Shown here one piece after another: positions 25,339-34,545 of a stretch of 50,178 bases of DNA; position 1 is the first letter of the stretch, and each line of letters opens with the position of its first letter. The position numbers and the translations under genes are program-made. Where the stretch lies: positions 1 through 50,178 of the forward strand of contig SXOA01000085.1 of assembly GCA_005778405.1 (NCBI GenBank), written 5' to 3'. The notes below the pieces were generated by a model. The model was not told the DNA's origin and did no database searches. It was given only the letters and a program-made list of their open reading frames with translations. The stretch comes from Planctomycetaceae bacterium (lineage in GTDB: Bacteria > Planctomycetota > Planctomycetia > Pirellulales > Pirellulaceae).

Positions 25339-26712
25339 TTATGTGCGGCTGACGGTCACCACGCGCAGATCGCACACATTGGTTTGCGTGGGGCCGGTCT
25401 TAATCAGGCCACCGGTCTGCTCGAAAAACGTGTAGGCATCGTTGCGGCGGAAAAAACCATCAGGATCAAGATTCAAGCTCCGCATCCGAGCGACGACCTC
25501 CGCGGAAAGCATCGCCCCGGCGGCATCGGTGGGGCCATCCTCGCCGTCCGTGCCGCCGGAAAGGAGCACGATTCCCTCCGCCGCTCTTTCGTCCGCTGTC
25601 ATCAGCCGCTCAAGCGCCGCCAGGACAAGCTGCTGATTGCGGCCCCCTTTGCCGCGGATTTCCGGAGGAGCCAGCCGAACGGTCGGCTCGCCACCAGTAA
25701 TCAGGCAATCGGGTCCGCTGGATGCTTGCATGGAGAGGGCCATTTCCGCCAGATGCACGCCGACCTCCTCCGCTGCCCCTTCCAGTTTCGTTGCCGCTTG
25801 CATGGCATGCGAGTATCCCCGCCGTTCGGCTTCGATGCCGGCGGCGTCCACGGCGAGCGCATTGTTGCCGATGACCAGGTTAGTCACTGCGCAGCGAATC
25901 GGTCGCTTTCCTTTCTCAAGACTGCCCTCGGCTGCAGCGCTTTCCAGGTGCCGATAGATCGAATCGGCAACATTCCGCGCCGGGTCGAGCCGCTGCAAGA
26001 TGGACAATGCTGCTTGCGGGGAGCTCGTATCCTCCACCGTTGGCCCAGAGGCAATTACGTCCAGCGGATCCCCAATCACATCCGAAATGATCAGCGTGAT
26101 GAGCCGCCCCGCCCGGCAGGCGCGTGCCAGCCCGCCCCCTTTGATGCGGCTGAGTTGCTTGCGAACGGTGTTGAGCTCCTGGATGTTCGCGCCGGCGGCG
26201 CTCAAGTGCCGCGTAAGGGCGATTTTGTCCGCCAGTGAAACGCCATCGACAGGCGCGGGAAGCAGTGCCGAGCCGCCGCCGGAAAGGAGACAGAAACAAA
26301 GGTCTTCTGGCCCCAGCGCGGCGACCGTTTCCAAAATCCACTCCGCACCATAGACGCCATCGGCAGTTGGCTCGTTGATTCCAGCTGGGCGGGAAGACCA
26401 CAACGTGATCCGCGAGAGCTTCCGCCGGCAATCCGCCGGGATATTGATCCAGCCGGTGAATTCCTTTTTCGCCATCAGCGTCTCGCCGAGAGCCTGCTCC
26501 AGCCCAGCAGCCATGCCGGCTCCCGCTTTGCCCGCGCCGACAACCGCAATCCGCCGAACGGGCGGCAGATCAATCGGCTCATCGCCGACGAGAAGCTGGC
26601 TGCCGGCAACTTGTACGCATTCGCGCACCAGCCGGTCGCTTCGGACGGCATCAACGCCGGCGTGCCAGATGGCAAGGGCATCGCTCTTCAGCTGCTCCGC
26701 GGTGCGGCTCAT
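25339..26712 (-). CDS. Glycerate 2-kinase (DUF4147/MOFRL family)
   Basis: Phosphorylates D-glycerate to 2-phosphoglycerate (class II glycerate kinase). A 457-residue protein: an N-terminal DUF4147 domain with the nucleotide-binding turn IAVVGAGKAGAGMA, the catalytic-region LLSGGGSALLPAPVDG and ELNTVRKQLSRIKGG, and the C-terminal MOFRL domain (CLITGGEPTVRL, GGRNQQLVLAAL, LLSGGTDGEDGPTDAAGA). The start at 26712 is chosen because it overlaps the upstream gene's stop as ATGA (26709-26712) and gives the usual beginning. Clear family match. Confidence 0.93.
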   Translation of the reverse strand: MSRTAEQLKSDALAIWHAGVDAVRSDRLVRECVQVAGSQLLVGDEPIDLPPVRRIAVVGAGKAGAGMAAGLEQALGETLMAKKEFTGWINIPADCRRKLSRITLWSSRPAGINEPTADGVYGAEWILETVAALGPEDLCFCLLSGGGSALLPAPVDGVSLADKIALTRHLSAAGANIQELNTVRKQLSRIKGGGLARACRAGRLITLIISDVIGDPLDVIASGPTVEDTSSPQAALSILQRLDPARNVADSIYRHLESAAAEGSLEKGKRPIRCAVTNLVIGNNALAVDAAGIEAERRGYSHAMQAATKLEGAAEEVGVHLAEMALSMQASSGPDCLITGGEPTVRLAPPEIRGKGGRNQQLVLAALERLMTADERAAEGIVLLSGGTDGEDGPTDAAGAMLSAEVVARMRSLNLDPDGFFRRNDAYTFFEQTGGLIKTGPTQTNVCDLRVVTVSRT

Positions 26713-27347
26713 GCCGTGGCCCTCACGCGGAGTACGCTCAGCCATTGGCCCGGCTTGTCGACCGTCATCTCTCCCAGACTGTTCGGCCCAGCCGCACAGC
26801 AAATCAAGCCGGCCAAATACTGCTGGCCACCTCCTTCAAACTTGCCGGCCACACTGCACCAGGGCGTTCCCCTGCCGTGATCGCCGGGGAGCGCTGCGAG
26901 ATTGAAGAATGCCTGCAAAAATCCCTGCGAGCTGAGTTGATTCGGCCACACCACCACCTGCGGCTGATGGCGGGAGACGATTTCTGGCAGCCCAGGAAGC
27001 AGATATTCGAGGGTTGCCGTCAATTCCATCGGCGATGGAATTTCCCCTCCCCGCCCCACCGGCGCTAGAACCATCACCGCCAGTCGCACTGGCGTGCCAT
27101 AGAATTCCAGTTGCAGTCCCTCTTTCGGCGGCGAAGAAAATGGTAAGGCCGCCACGTCAATCGCCAACTCGTCCTGGCGACTGGGCGCAATTGCCCCCCG
27201 CTTGCGGAACAAGCGACGGACCAGAAACAGCATTGTTCCCAGGCACAGGGCCAGTGCAGCTCCCACGGCCACGAGCGCGATAAGCCGGGTTTCTTCATTG
27301 GCAAAGAAATCGAGTCCCGGCACCGGAGCAACGTCGGCAAAGAGCAT
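26709..27347 (-). CDS. Hypothetical single-pass membrane protein upstream of glycerate kinase
   Basis: A 212-residue protein I do not recognise. After a short N-terminus comes one strong membrane helix (LIALVAVGAALALCLGTMLFLV) followed by a basic stop-transfer RRLFRKR. The rest is a soluble domain (about residues 65-210). It overlaps the glycerate kinase start by ATGA, so the two are translationally coupled. The soluble domain has no motif I can name; WPNQLSSQGFLQAFFNL and TPWCSVAGKFEGGGQQYL are its most distinctive stretches. Confidence 0.78.
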   Translation of the reverse strand: MLFADVAPVPGLDFFANEETRLIALVAVGAALALCLGTMLFLVRRLFRKRGAIAPSRQDELAIDVAALPFSSPPKEGLQLEFYGTPVRLAVMVLAPVGRGGEIPSPMELTATLEYLLPGLPEIVSRHQPQVVVWPNQLSSQGFLQAFFNLAALPGDHGRGTPWCSVAGKFEGGGQQYLAGLICCAAGPNSLGEMTVDKPGQWLSVLRVRATA

Positions 27348-27491
27348 CCGTTGAATTTACCATGAATCCAATTCCGGCTGCACACTTCCGCTCCCTGTCA
27401 GCTAGTTGAAAATCGGCTCTCTGGGTATGCTTTCCCTCAGGAGTCGCACTCACGCCTGCGAAGAGTTGTTACTTAACCGGAGGAACCACGG

Positions 27492-29633
27492 ATGATGCTG
27501 CACCCTCGATTTTCAGCGGCCTTGCTGGCCGTTCTTTCCGCGTTCATTTTCCATGTGGCTCAGGCGGCGGAAGACCCGCCCAAGCTTAAGGCCATTTCAC
27601 CCAATACCGTCGCACTAAAAGTCGGCAAGCTCACCATGAAGGACGTTCCCCTCATCCCTCGCAAGGCGTTTTTTGGCAACCCCGAAAAGGCCCGTCCCCG
27701 GCTTAGCCACGACGGCAAGCTGCTTGCCTATGTCGCGCCGCTGGACGGCGTTCTTAACGTCTTCGTCGGCCCAGCGGACAAACCGGATACCGCCAAGCCG
27801 GTGACGCATGACAAGCACCGAGGCGTGACCAATTACAGTTGGGCCTACACGAGCCAGCACATCGTCTACACGCAGGACAAGAATGGAGACGAGGACAATC
27901 ACGTCTATTCGATCAACCTCAGCTCGGGGGAAATCAGGGACCTGACGCCCATTGAGAAAATCGCCGCCCAGATTGAAGGCGTCAGCGAGAAATTTCCCGA
28001 GGAAATCCTGGTCGGCATCAACGACCGTGATGGCCGCGAGTATCACGATATTTACAAGATCAACATCGTGAGTGGCGAGAAGAAGCTCCTGCAGCTCAAT
28101 CCGGGCCTCGCCGGCTTCATGGCGGACGACGATTACAACGTCCGCTTCGCCATGAATTTTCAGCCTGATGCCAGCACGGTGCTGCTGACCCCGGACAAGA
28201 CGGCGAAGGAAGGCTGGAAGCTCTTTCAGAAAATCGAAGCGGTCGATTCAATGACTACTTCTCCCGCGGGTTTCGACAAGACCGGCAACATCCTCTACAT
28301 GATGGACAGCCGCGGGAGAAATACCGCGGCACTCAAGTCACTGAATTTGAAGACCGGCGAAGAAAAACTCGTCGCGGAGAATGCCAAGGCGGACATCGGC
28401 GGCGTGCTGGCCCATCCGACCGAGAAAACCATCCAGGCGGTCAGCTATACCTACACCCGCACGGAGTGGCAGATTCTGGATGAAGCGATCCGCCCCGACC
28501 TCGACTTTCTCAAGACTGTCGCTGACGGAGAGATTCAGATCACCGGCCGGACGCTCGATGACAAGCGCTGGACTGTGGCTTTCCTGATGGACAACGGCCC
28601 GATTCGCTTCTACATCTACGACCGCGAGCCAAAGAAAAAGGCAACTTTCCTGTTCACCAGCAACCGCGAGCTCGAAAAGCTGCCCCTGGTGAAGATGCAT
28701 CCGGTGGTCATCAAGTCGCGGGACGGGCTGGATATGGTCTGCTATCTCACGCTGCCCAAATGGGCCGACTCGGATGAAGACGGCGTTCCCAATGAAGCCC
28801 TGCCGCTAGTGCTGAACGTGCATGGCGGACCCTGGTCCCGCGATGACTGGGGCTATGACCCCGAGCATCAGTTGCTCGCCAATCGCGGCTATGCGGTGCT
28901 GGCGGTGAATTACCGCGGCTCAACAGGCTTTGGCAAGAACTTTATCAATGCCGCCAACAAGGAATGGGCGGGCAAGATGCATGACGATCTTGTAGATGCG
29001 GTGAATTGGGCGGTGGAGAAGAAGATCGCCAAGAAAGACAAGGTCGCCATCTACGGGGGGAGCTACGGCGGCTATGCCACGCTCGTCGGCCTGACGGTTA
29101 CGCCCGATGTCTTTGCCTGCGGCGTGGACATCGTCGGCCCTTCCAGCCTGGTCACGCTCCTGAACAACCCGCCCCCTTACTGGATGCCATTCATGCCCGT
29201 CATGAAACTGCGGGTCGGCGACTGGAAGAGCGAGGAAGGAATCAAATTCCTGGAATCTCGCTCGCCGCTGAACATGGTAGACAAAATCAAAAAACCCCTC
29301 CTCATTGGCCAAGGGGCCAACGACCCACGCGTGAAAAAGGCGGAGGCAGACCAGATCGCCAAGGCGATGACTGAGAAGAAGATTCCTGTCACTTACGTCC
29401 TGTTCCACGACGAGGGGCACGGCTTCGCCCGGCCCGAGAATCGCTTTGCATTCTATGCCGTCACCGAAGCCTTCTTGGCCCAGAACCTCGGTGGACGCTA
29501 TCAGCCAATCGGTGACGCGTTTACCGGAGCCGACTTTGCGATTCCGGATGGCGAAGAAGGAGTGCCGGGAGTGAAGGAGGCGCTCAAGACCTACACGCCC
29601 CCCAAGAAGAAAGAGCCGGCGAAGCAGGATTAG
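27492..29633 (+). CDS. S9-family (prolyl oligopeptidase-like) secreted peptidase
   Basis: A 713-residue serine peptidase with a signal peptide (SAALLAVLSAFIFHVAQAA). An N-terminal WD40-like beta-propeller (about residues 60-400, with repeats such as NVFVGPADKPDTAKPV and HVYSINLSSGEI) is followed by an alpha/beta hydrolase. The triad is visible: Ser524 in YGGSYGGY, Asp611 in GANDPRV, His643 in DEGHGF. It is of the acylaminoacyl/dipeptidyl peptidase type and likely degrades oligopeptides in the periplasm. A C45-like gene begins 9 bp after its stop. Confidence 0.93.
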   Translation: MMLHPRFSAALLAVLSAFIFHVAQAAEDPPKLKAISPNTVALKVGKLTMKDVPLIPRKAFFGNPEKARPRLSHDGKLLAYVAPLDGVLNVFVGPADKPDTAKPVTHDKHRGVTNYSWAYTSQHIVYTQDKNGDEDNHVYSINLSSGEIRDLTPIEKIAAQIEGVSEKFPEEILVGINDRDGREYHDIYKINIVSGEKKLLQLNPGLAGFMADDDYNVRFAMNFQPDASTVLLTPDKTAKEGWKLFQKIEAVDSMTTSPAGFDKTGNILYMMDSRGRNTAALKSLNLKTGEEKLVAENAKADIGGVLAHPTEKTIQAVSYTYTRTEWQILDEAIRPDLDFLKTVADGEIQITGRTLDDKRWTVAFLMDNGPIRFYIYDREPKKKATFLFTSNRELEKLPLVKMHPVVIKSRDGLDMVCYLTLPKWADSDEDGVPNEALPLVLNVHGGPWSRDDWGYDPEHQLLANRGYAVLAVNYRGSTGFGKNFINAANKEWAGKMHDDLVDAVNWAVEKKIAKKDKVAIYGGSYGGYATLVGLTVTPDVFACGVDIVGPSSLVTLLNNPPPYWMPFMPVMKLRVGDWKSEEGIKFLESRSPLNMVDKIKKPLLIGQGANDPRVKKAEADQIAKAMTEKKIPVTYVLFHDEGHGFARPENRFAFYAVTEAFLAQNLGGRYQPIGDAFTGADFAIPDGEEGVPGVKEALKTYTPPKKKEPAKQD

Positions 29634-29642
29634 AATTCTTCC

Positions 29643-30695
29643 ATGAATCGTTACCGCGAAATTGAAGTCGCCGGTTCGCCACGGGAACTGGGGCGACAGA
29701 TCGGCGAGGCGGCTGGTGAGGAGATTCGTGGATTCTGTGAAGTCGCGCTGACTTTAGTCAATAAGGCGGTGCGTGTCTCGCCCGCTTCGGCGGAGGCCGT
29801 TGCCGCGAAGGCATTTGAGTATGCCGAGCGCTACTCGCCGGACATGGTCGAGGAGCTAAAGGGGATGGCGGAAGCCTCGCGGGTTCCCGTCGAAAAAATC
29901 ATGTTGCTCCAGGTCCGCAATCAGCTCCAGCCGGAGGGGGATGCCGGTTGCACTTCGCTCGCCCTGAATGCGAGGGGACGCGGAAGCAGCGGGATCGTCG
30001 CCCAAAATTGGGACAACGATCCAGAGCTGCATCCGTTTACCGTCGTCCTGACCCGTCGCCCTGCCGGTAAGCCCGCAGTGATGACCGTCACGCAGGCAGG
30101 GCTGATCGCCTATATCGGCTTCAATGAGGCGGGCATTGGGCTCTGCCTCAATACCTTGCCTGCTCCGTCCCGAACCATCGGGGTGCCGCACTACTTTACC
30201 GTCCGCGGCATCTATGAAGCGAGTTCGCTGGACGAAGCGGTCGAAGCAGTGCGGCGAGCGGAGCGGGCCATCCCGGCCAATATCATGCTCTCCACGCCCC
30301 AAGGTGCGGCGGACTTGGAAGTGACGCTGGAGAGCGTGCATGTCTTGCGGGACGATGCGGCGGGGGGAGTCACGCACGCCAACCATTGTCGGCATCCGGA
30401 GTTGGCGGCCATCAATGGGGAGTTTCCCGAGCTCATCCAGTCACACGACCGGCAACGACGGATGGACCAACTCCTCGACCTGCCGCAGCGAAGTCCGGAT
30501 CTGGAGGAAGTCAAGAAGCTGCTCCGCGATCACGAGGGATATCCACGTTCGATTTGCCGCCACACGAATGACGACCCCAAAACGGGATTCTGGGAAACCG
30601 TATTCTCCGTCATCATCGAGCCGCAATCGCGGCGGATGCACGTCAGTCGAGGGACGCCGTGCCAACACCCATACGAAATGTATGCCCTAAGTTAA
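29643..30695 (+). CDS. C45-family autoproteolytic acyltransferase/hydrolase
   Basis: A 350-residue Ntn-hydrolase-like enzyme. The likely self-cleaving nucleophile is Cys103 in DAGCTSLAL. Also visible are the Ntn strand GIVAQNWDNDPEL and FNEAGIGLCLNTLPAP, and a later conserved THANHCRHPEL. These are hallmarks of the C45 (acyl-coenzyme A:6-aminopenicillanic-acid acyltransferase) family, whose members cut amide bonds. No signal peptide is seen. Spacing (9 bp) from the S9 peptidase gene suggests an operon for peptide or amide degradation. Confidence 0.87.
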   Translation: MNRYREIEVAGSPRELGRQIGEAAGEEIRGFCEVALTLVNKAVRVSPASAEAVAAKAFEYAERYSPDMVEELKGMAEASRVPVEKIMLLQVRNQLQPEGDAGCTSLALNARGRGSSGIVAQNWDNDPELHPFTVVLTRRPAGKPAVMTVTQAGLIAYIGFNEAGIGLCLNTLPAPSRTIGVPHYFTVRGIYEASSLDEAVEAVRRAERAIPANIMLSTPQGAADLEVTLESVHVLRDDAAGGVTHANHCRHPELAAINGEFPELIQSHDRQRRMDQLLDLPQRSPDLEEVKKLLRDHEGYPRSICRHTNDDPKTGFWETVFSVIIEPQSRRMHVSRGTPCQHPYEMYALS

Positions 30696-30720
30696 GACGA
30701 ACTGGCGCGGTCGTGTCGCC

Positions 30721-33700
30721 TCATTCCTTCTTTGCCTTTTTAGACGCCAAGAATCCCACCAGGTCGTAGAATTCCTGCGGCGTGACGATCTCATGGACGT
30801 TGGCCGGCATGAGCGAAAGGTCGGTCTTTTTCTGCCGCTCGATGCTGGCTTTGGGGAGTGTGAATTCTTTGCCTTTGTTGTCGACGAGGACGAGGAGAGC
30901 TCCTTCTTCACGGCGGACTAGGGCGGAGACGACCTGGCCGTCATCGGTCATGAGGGTGGTGGTGCGAAAGGCGACGTCGACGTTGCGGTTGGGGTCGAGC
31001 AGATCTTCAATGAGCCGTTCCACGCCTCGCAGGCCAATGCCGTCGAGCTGCGGGCCGATGACGAATCCTTTGCCTTCGATTTGATGGCAGGCGGCGCAGT
31101 GCTTGGTGAAGAGGGCGGCTCCGCTTTCGAGGTTGGTGTTCGCTTTGGCGTATTTCGCTCGGCGCTCGGTGAGGAGCCTTTCGATTTGTTCGTTGACGGA
31201 GGGCAAACTGGCGGTTAGCTCGGCAACTATTTTCTTCTGGTCGTCGCCGGCGGCCGTCTGCATTTTCGTGCTGACGTTGGGAGAGGTGAGCAGTCGCGGC
31301 GAGAGATTGCCGGAGTTGACGAGGGCCAACAGTGATTCGATGCCGTCTTTGTCGCCGGCTAGAATTTCGGCCATCGTCGTTTGCAGGCGGTGCGGCACTT
31401 CTTTGACGGCGAGTTTCAACGCTTCGTCGAGTTTCTTGGCGTCGCGACCGGCGATGGCTTCCCCCAATTTGGGACGGAGGTTTTCCGCGAGGATCGGATC
31501 GCCAATCACGGCGACTAGTGCTGCAGCCCTGCTGTCGGGGTGGAGGGCAAGGAGCATCTGGCCGATTGCGCCGCGGGCTGCGCCGTCGGTGTTGGTGGCG
31601 ACGAGGATTTTCACGAAGTCGCCGCGGAGGGACTGGAGCTTGAGCTTGCCGGCGATTTCCGCGGCAGCGATTTGATGCTGGGATTGCTTGCTAGGGTTGA
31701 GGCCGGGGATCGAGAAACGGCCGACGGCGAGCCAGGCGTAGCCGGAGGCGGTGTCGCCGTCCACGATTTCGATGTAGCCGGTTTTGTCTTTGTGCTGGCT
31801 TAAATCCCACTGGATTTTCTGAGCCGTATCGTTCCGCGGCGGGGGCGAGGAAGCCAGGATTTCGCCTGTCTTGGCGTTCTTGAGTTGCACGAAGTTTTTC
31901 TTCCCCAACGGCAACGACGGAATGGTATCATGCCCCGCGCACCAGAATCTGAGCTTCGCCGGCAGAGGAAAACTGCTACTGCGATAGATGCCGGTCTTCT
32001 GCTCTCCCTTGGCGAGGCTATCGAAGAAGAACGAGTCCTTGTCTCCGTCCTGACTCACCCGTTGTCGCAAGACCCAGGGGGATTCGCTGGCGGGAAGCCC
32101 TTCGACGGGGTAGTTGGTCCAGGGGATGGCGTTTTCTTTGTCGAGGGAGAGGAGCGTGCGAGCCAGCTCTTCTCCCCAGGAATCGAGTTTGGGACTACGA
32201 GAGTTGCGCTGGTTTAGCCCATCGGCAATCGACTTAAGCATGACGACTTGTAAATCGACGCTGTCGCTCGATGAGGACCGACAAATGTCAAGGAGTCGGT
32301 TGACGTTCTCGGCACTAATAGCACGTGCGAGTCGGCCGACATCGAGCTTGGTCAGGTCTATGCCTTTCGGCTTGTCATGCAAATAATCCAGCACAAACTC
32401 AGCTGCCCCCTCTGAACCGCTCAGCCCGGCAATTGCCGCATATTGGTCAAGCTGCGCGGGAAACTTACTCTTGATACTCACGTATTCTTTGTGACCGTCA
32501 TCGGCACCCCAAACACCCATTGCATCGCGGATCCCGTGGCGCAATGCCCGATCCAACAGCCCGTCATCGATAGCTACTTTTGAATAGGCTTCGCAGAGCG
32601 GCTTAAACAAAGGGGCGCTAATGCATGCTTCAGCCGCGGAACGTCGAACTGTCGGGTTTTCGTCGGCGAGCCCCAATTCGACGGCCCTCATCCCGCGATA
32701 AGTAAGGCCGTCACTCATCAATAGTTTCAGTGCCACCGACCTAGTGCTGCTCTGGGTATTTTTGTCTTGAAGTACCATTTGCACATCCCCAGACTCCCAC
32801 CAAAGGAGGCAAAACAAATGTGTCTGTTGCCGACTGGTCAATTTGGTCTTCCACATTTCATGCAGATCGGAACGCGTGTAGTTTGTCCAAGCCACATCTT
32901 TTAGCCAATGCTGCACCCTCAGCCGCTGCTCCAAATTCGGCTGGTCAAGCTGCCCAATCAACTCCTTCACGCTCATCTTCGTCAAATCAACCGACCCTGG
33001 TTTTCCGGCGGGCTTCGTCCCTTCGGCATTCCCCTTGTAGGCCACTCGCCAAATCCGCCCGCTGGTCCGGTCCCGTCCAGGATGTGGCAGCGGGACTTCG
33101 TAGTGGCCGATGATTCGGTTGTAGAAGTCGAGGATGTACATCGCACCGTCGGGGCCGATGTGGATGTCCACGGGGCGGAACCAGGGGTCGCTCGTGCTGA
33201 GAAAGTCCGGCTGCTCGATGGCTTTGATCGTGCTGCCGTGGTACTCGGGCTTGTTCTGGTTGATGCGGCTGGTCATGACGTTGCCGCTGAAGAATTGGCC
33301 GCGATATTCCTTGGGGAAGTTGTCGCCGGTGTAGGTCGTCAGGCCGCAGATGGCGGTGCTGCCGTGCAGGTGGTCCATCATCGGCGGGACGAAGCCGAGG
33401 CCGTCGTCCGGCTTGCCGAAGCTGGGGTAATAGCCGCCGCGGAGAAGCTGATAGATCGGCTTGCTGTGGCAGTCGGCGGTGAAGATGTTGAACAGCTCGT
33501 CAAAGCACATGCCGAACGGGTTCACCTGCCCATGCGTGAAATGCTCGATGCGGCTGCCGTCGAGCTTGAAGCGGAACGTGTTGCCGCTGTTGAGGTGGAC
33601 CTCGTTCCCGTCCTTCCCCTTCACATGGCTGTCGTTGTTGAAGCCGTGGCAGGCATAAACCCAGCCATCGAACCCGCGGCGGAAGGCGTTGCAGTTGCCG

Positions 33701-34242
33701 TGGACGTCGCGAGTGTGATCGAACGGGCCGTAGAGCTTCGTCCGCTTGTCGCACTTGAGGTCGCCGTCGGTATCCTCAAAATGCCAGATGTTCGGAATCG
33801 ACCAGGCAATACAGCCCCCCTTCCACGGATAAATGCCGATCGGGATGTTGAGGCCGTCGGCAAAAACGGTCACCTTCTCGAACCGTCCGTCGCCGTCGGT
33901 ATCTTCCAGCACCCGGATGCTGTCCCGCGCCGGCTTATCGAGCGGAGCCGCATACGGATACTCCACCGAGCACGTCAGCCAGATCCGCCCTTTCTCATCG
34001 AACTGCATGTTGAGCGGCTTCTGAATATCCGGCTCCGCGGCGACGAGGTTGATCTCAAAACCTTCCGGGAGCTTGAACTTTTTCTGCTCCTCTTCCGGCT
34101 TGAGCCACGGGGTGGTGCGAACGCCGAGGGCGAAGGGGTCGTCCTGGGCTTGAGCTAAAGAAAAGAGACAGGAGACAGGAGACAGAAAACAGAAGAGGAG
34201 TGCAAGGTGCAGAATGCAGAGTGCGGAGCAAAGGCGGAGCAT
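30721..34242 (-). CDS. PVC-type heme-binding CxxCH protein (membrane-bound dehydrogenase-like)
   Basis: A 1173-residue secreted protein of a type largely confined to planctomycetes and Verrucomicrobia. The start at 34242 gives MLRLCSALCILHLALL and a signal peptide with cleavage near AQA-QDD. Next comes a beta-propeller of quinoprotein-dehydrogenase style (FEINLVAAEPDIQKPLNMQFDE, DTDGDGRFEKVTVFADGL, HFEDTDGDLKCDKRTKL). A HEAT-like helical middle (about residues 430-800) follows, then a C-terminal cytochrome c domain with the heme motif CAACH. The role is probably extracytoplasmic sugar oxidation; this is inferred from the family. The longer frame to 34299 adds only a poor extension. The signal-peptide DNA is simple-sequence rich. 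Confidence 0.93.
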   Translation of the reverse strand: MLRLCSALCILHLALLFCFLSPVSCLFSLAQAQDDPFALGVRTTPWLKPEEEQKKFKLPEGFEINLVAAEPDIQKPLNMQFDEKGRIWLTCSVEYPYAAPLDKPARDSIRVLEDTDGDGRFEKVTVFADGLNIPIGIYPWKGGCIAWSIPNIWHFEDTDGDLKCDKRTKLYGPFDHTRDVHGNCNAFRRGFDGWVYACHGFNNDSHVKGKDGNEVHLNSGNTFRFKLDGSRIEHFTHGQVNPFGMCFDELFNIFTADCHSKPIYQLLRGGYYPSFGKPDDGLGFVPPMMDHLHGSTAICGLTTYTGDNFPKEYRGQFFSGNVMTSRINQNKPEYHGSTIKAIEQPDFLSTSDPWFRPVDIHIGPDGAMYILDFYNRIIGHYEVPLPHPGRDRTSGRIWRVAYKGNAEGTKPAGKPGSVDLTKMSVKELIGQLDQPNLEQRLRVQHWLKDVAWTNYTRSDLHEMWKTKLTSRQQTHLFCLLWWESGDVQMVLQDKNTQSSTRSVALKLLMSDGLTYRGMRAVELGLADENPTVRRSAAEACISAPLFKPLCEAYSKVAIDDGLLDRALRHGIRDAMGVWGADDGHKEYVSIKSKFPAQLDQYAAIAGLSGSEGAAEFVLDYLHDKPKGIDLTKLDVGRLARAISAENVNRLLDICRSSSSDSVDLQVVMLKSIADGLNQRNSRSPKLDSWGEELARTLLSLDKENAIPWTNYPVEGLPASESPWVLRQRVSQDGDKDSFFFDSLAKGEQKTGIYRSSSFPLPAKLRFWCAGHDTIPSLPLGKKNFVQLKNAKTGEILASSPPPRNDTAQKIQWDLSQHKDKTGYIEIVDGDTASGYAWLAVGRFSIPGLNPSKQSQHQIAAAEIAGKLKLQSLRGDFVKILVATNTDGAARGAIGQMLLALHPDSRAAALVAVIGDPILAENLRPKLGEAIAGRDAKKLDEALKLAVKEVPHRLQTTMAEILAGDKDGIESLLALVNSGNLSPRLLTSPNVSTKMQTAAGDDQKKIVAELTASLPSVNEQIERLLTERRAKYAKANTNLESGAALFTKHCAACHQIEGKGFVIGPQLDGIGLRGVERLIEDLLDPNRNVDVAFRTTTLMTDDGQVVSALVRREEGALLVLVDNKGKEFTLPKASIERQKKTDLSLMPANVHEIVTPQEFYDLVGFLASKKAKKE
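34165..34230. repeat. Simple-sequence tract inside the signal-peptide codons
   Basis: Three exact tandem copies of GAGACAG (34165-34185), followed by GCA/TGCAGA-like words (for example around 34207-34221). On the coding (minus) strand these give CTGTCTC and TGCA words, typical of intergenic repeats. They encode part of the hydrophobic signal peptide of the gene at 30721. Confidence 0.6.
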
Positions 34243-34545
34243 AGAGCTGGATTTCCGGGAAGGGATGGTTGGGATCTGCGGGATTTGCCTACAGGTCATG
34301 ATATTCCACCCGCAGGTGCGCCGCTAAGTGGTGGACGCCCATGCTGCCGCCCTTACGACCGGACTAACCGTAAGTTCGCAGGCAAGCCCCATCCGAAATT
34401 TGTGCGGTTGAATTTTGAAGCTCGACCTATGATTTCCCGGGCGCGGGCGAGAGCTTTCTCGCGCTGTGGAATATGGAAGTTGCTTAGGTCTCGAGATGGC
34501 TGGGAAACAATGCTGGCCGCAGCCGATGCTGCGAATGGATCGCCA

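Noticed and set aside
32908..34158. 416-codon plus-strand frame opposite the CxxCH protein
   Set aside because: Shadow frame with no motif; the minus-strand gene is certain.
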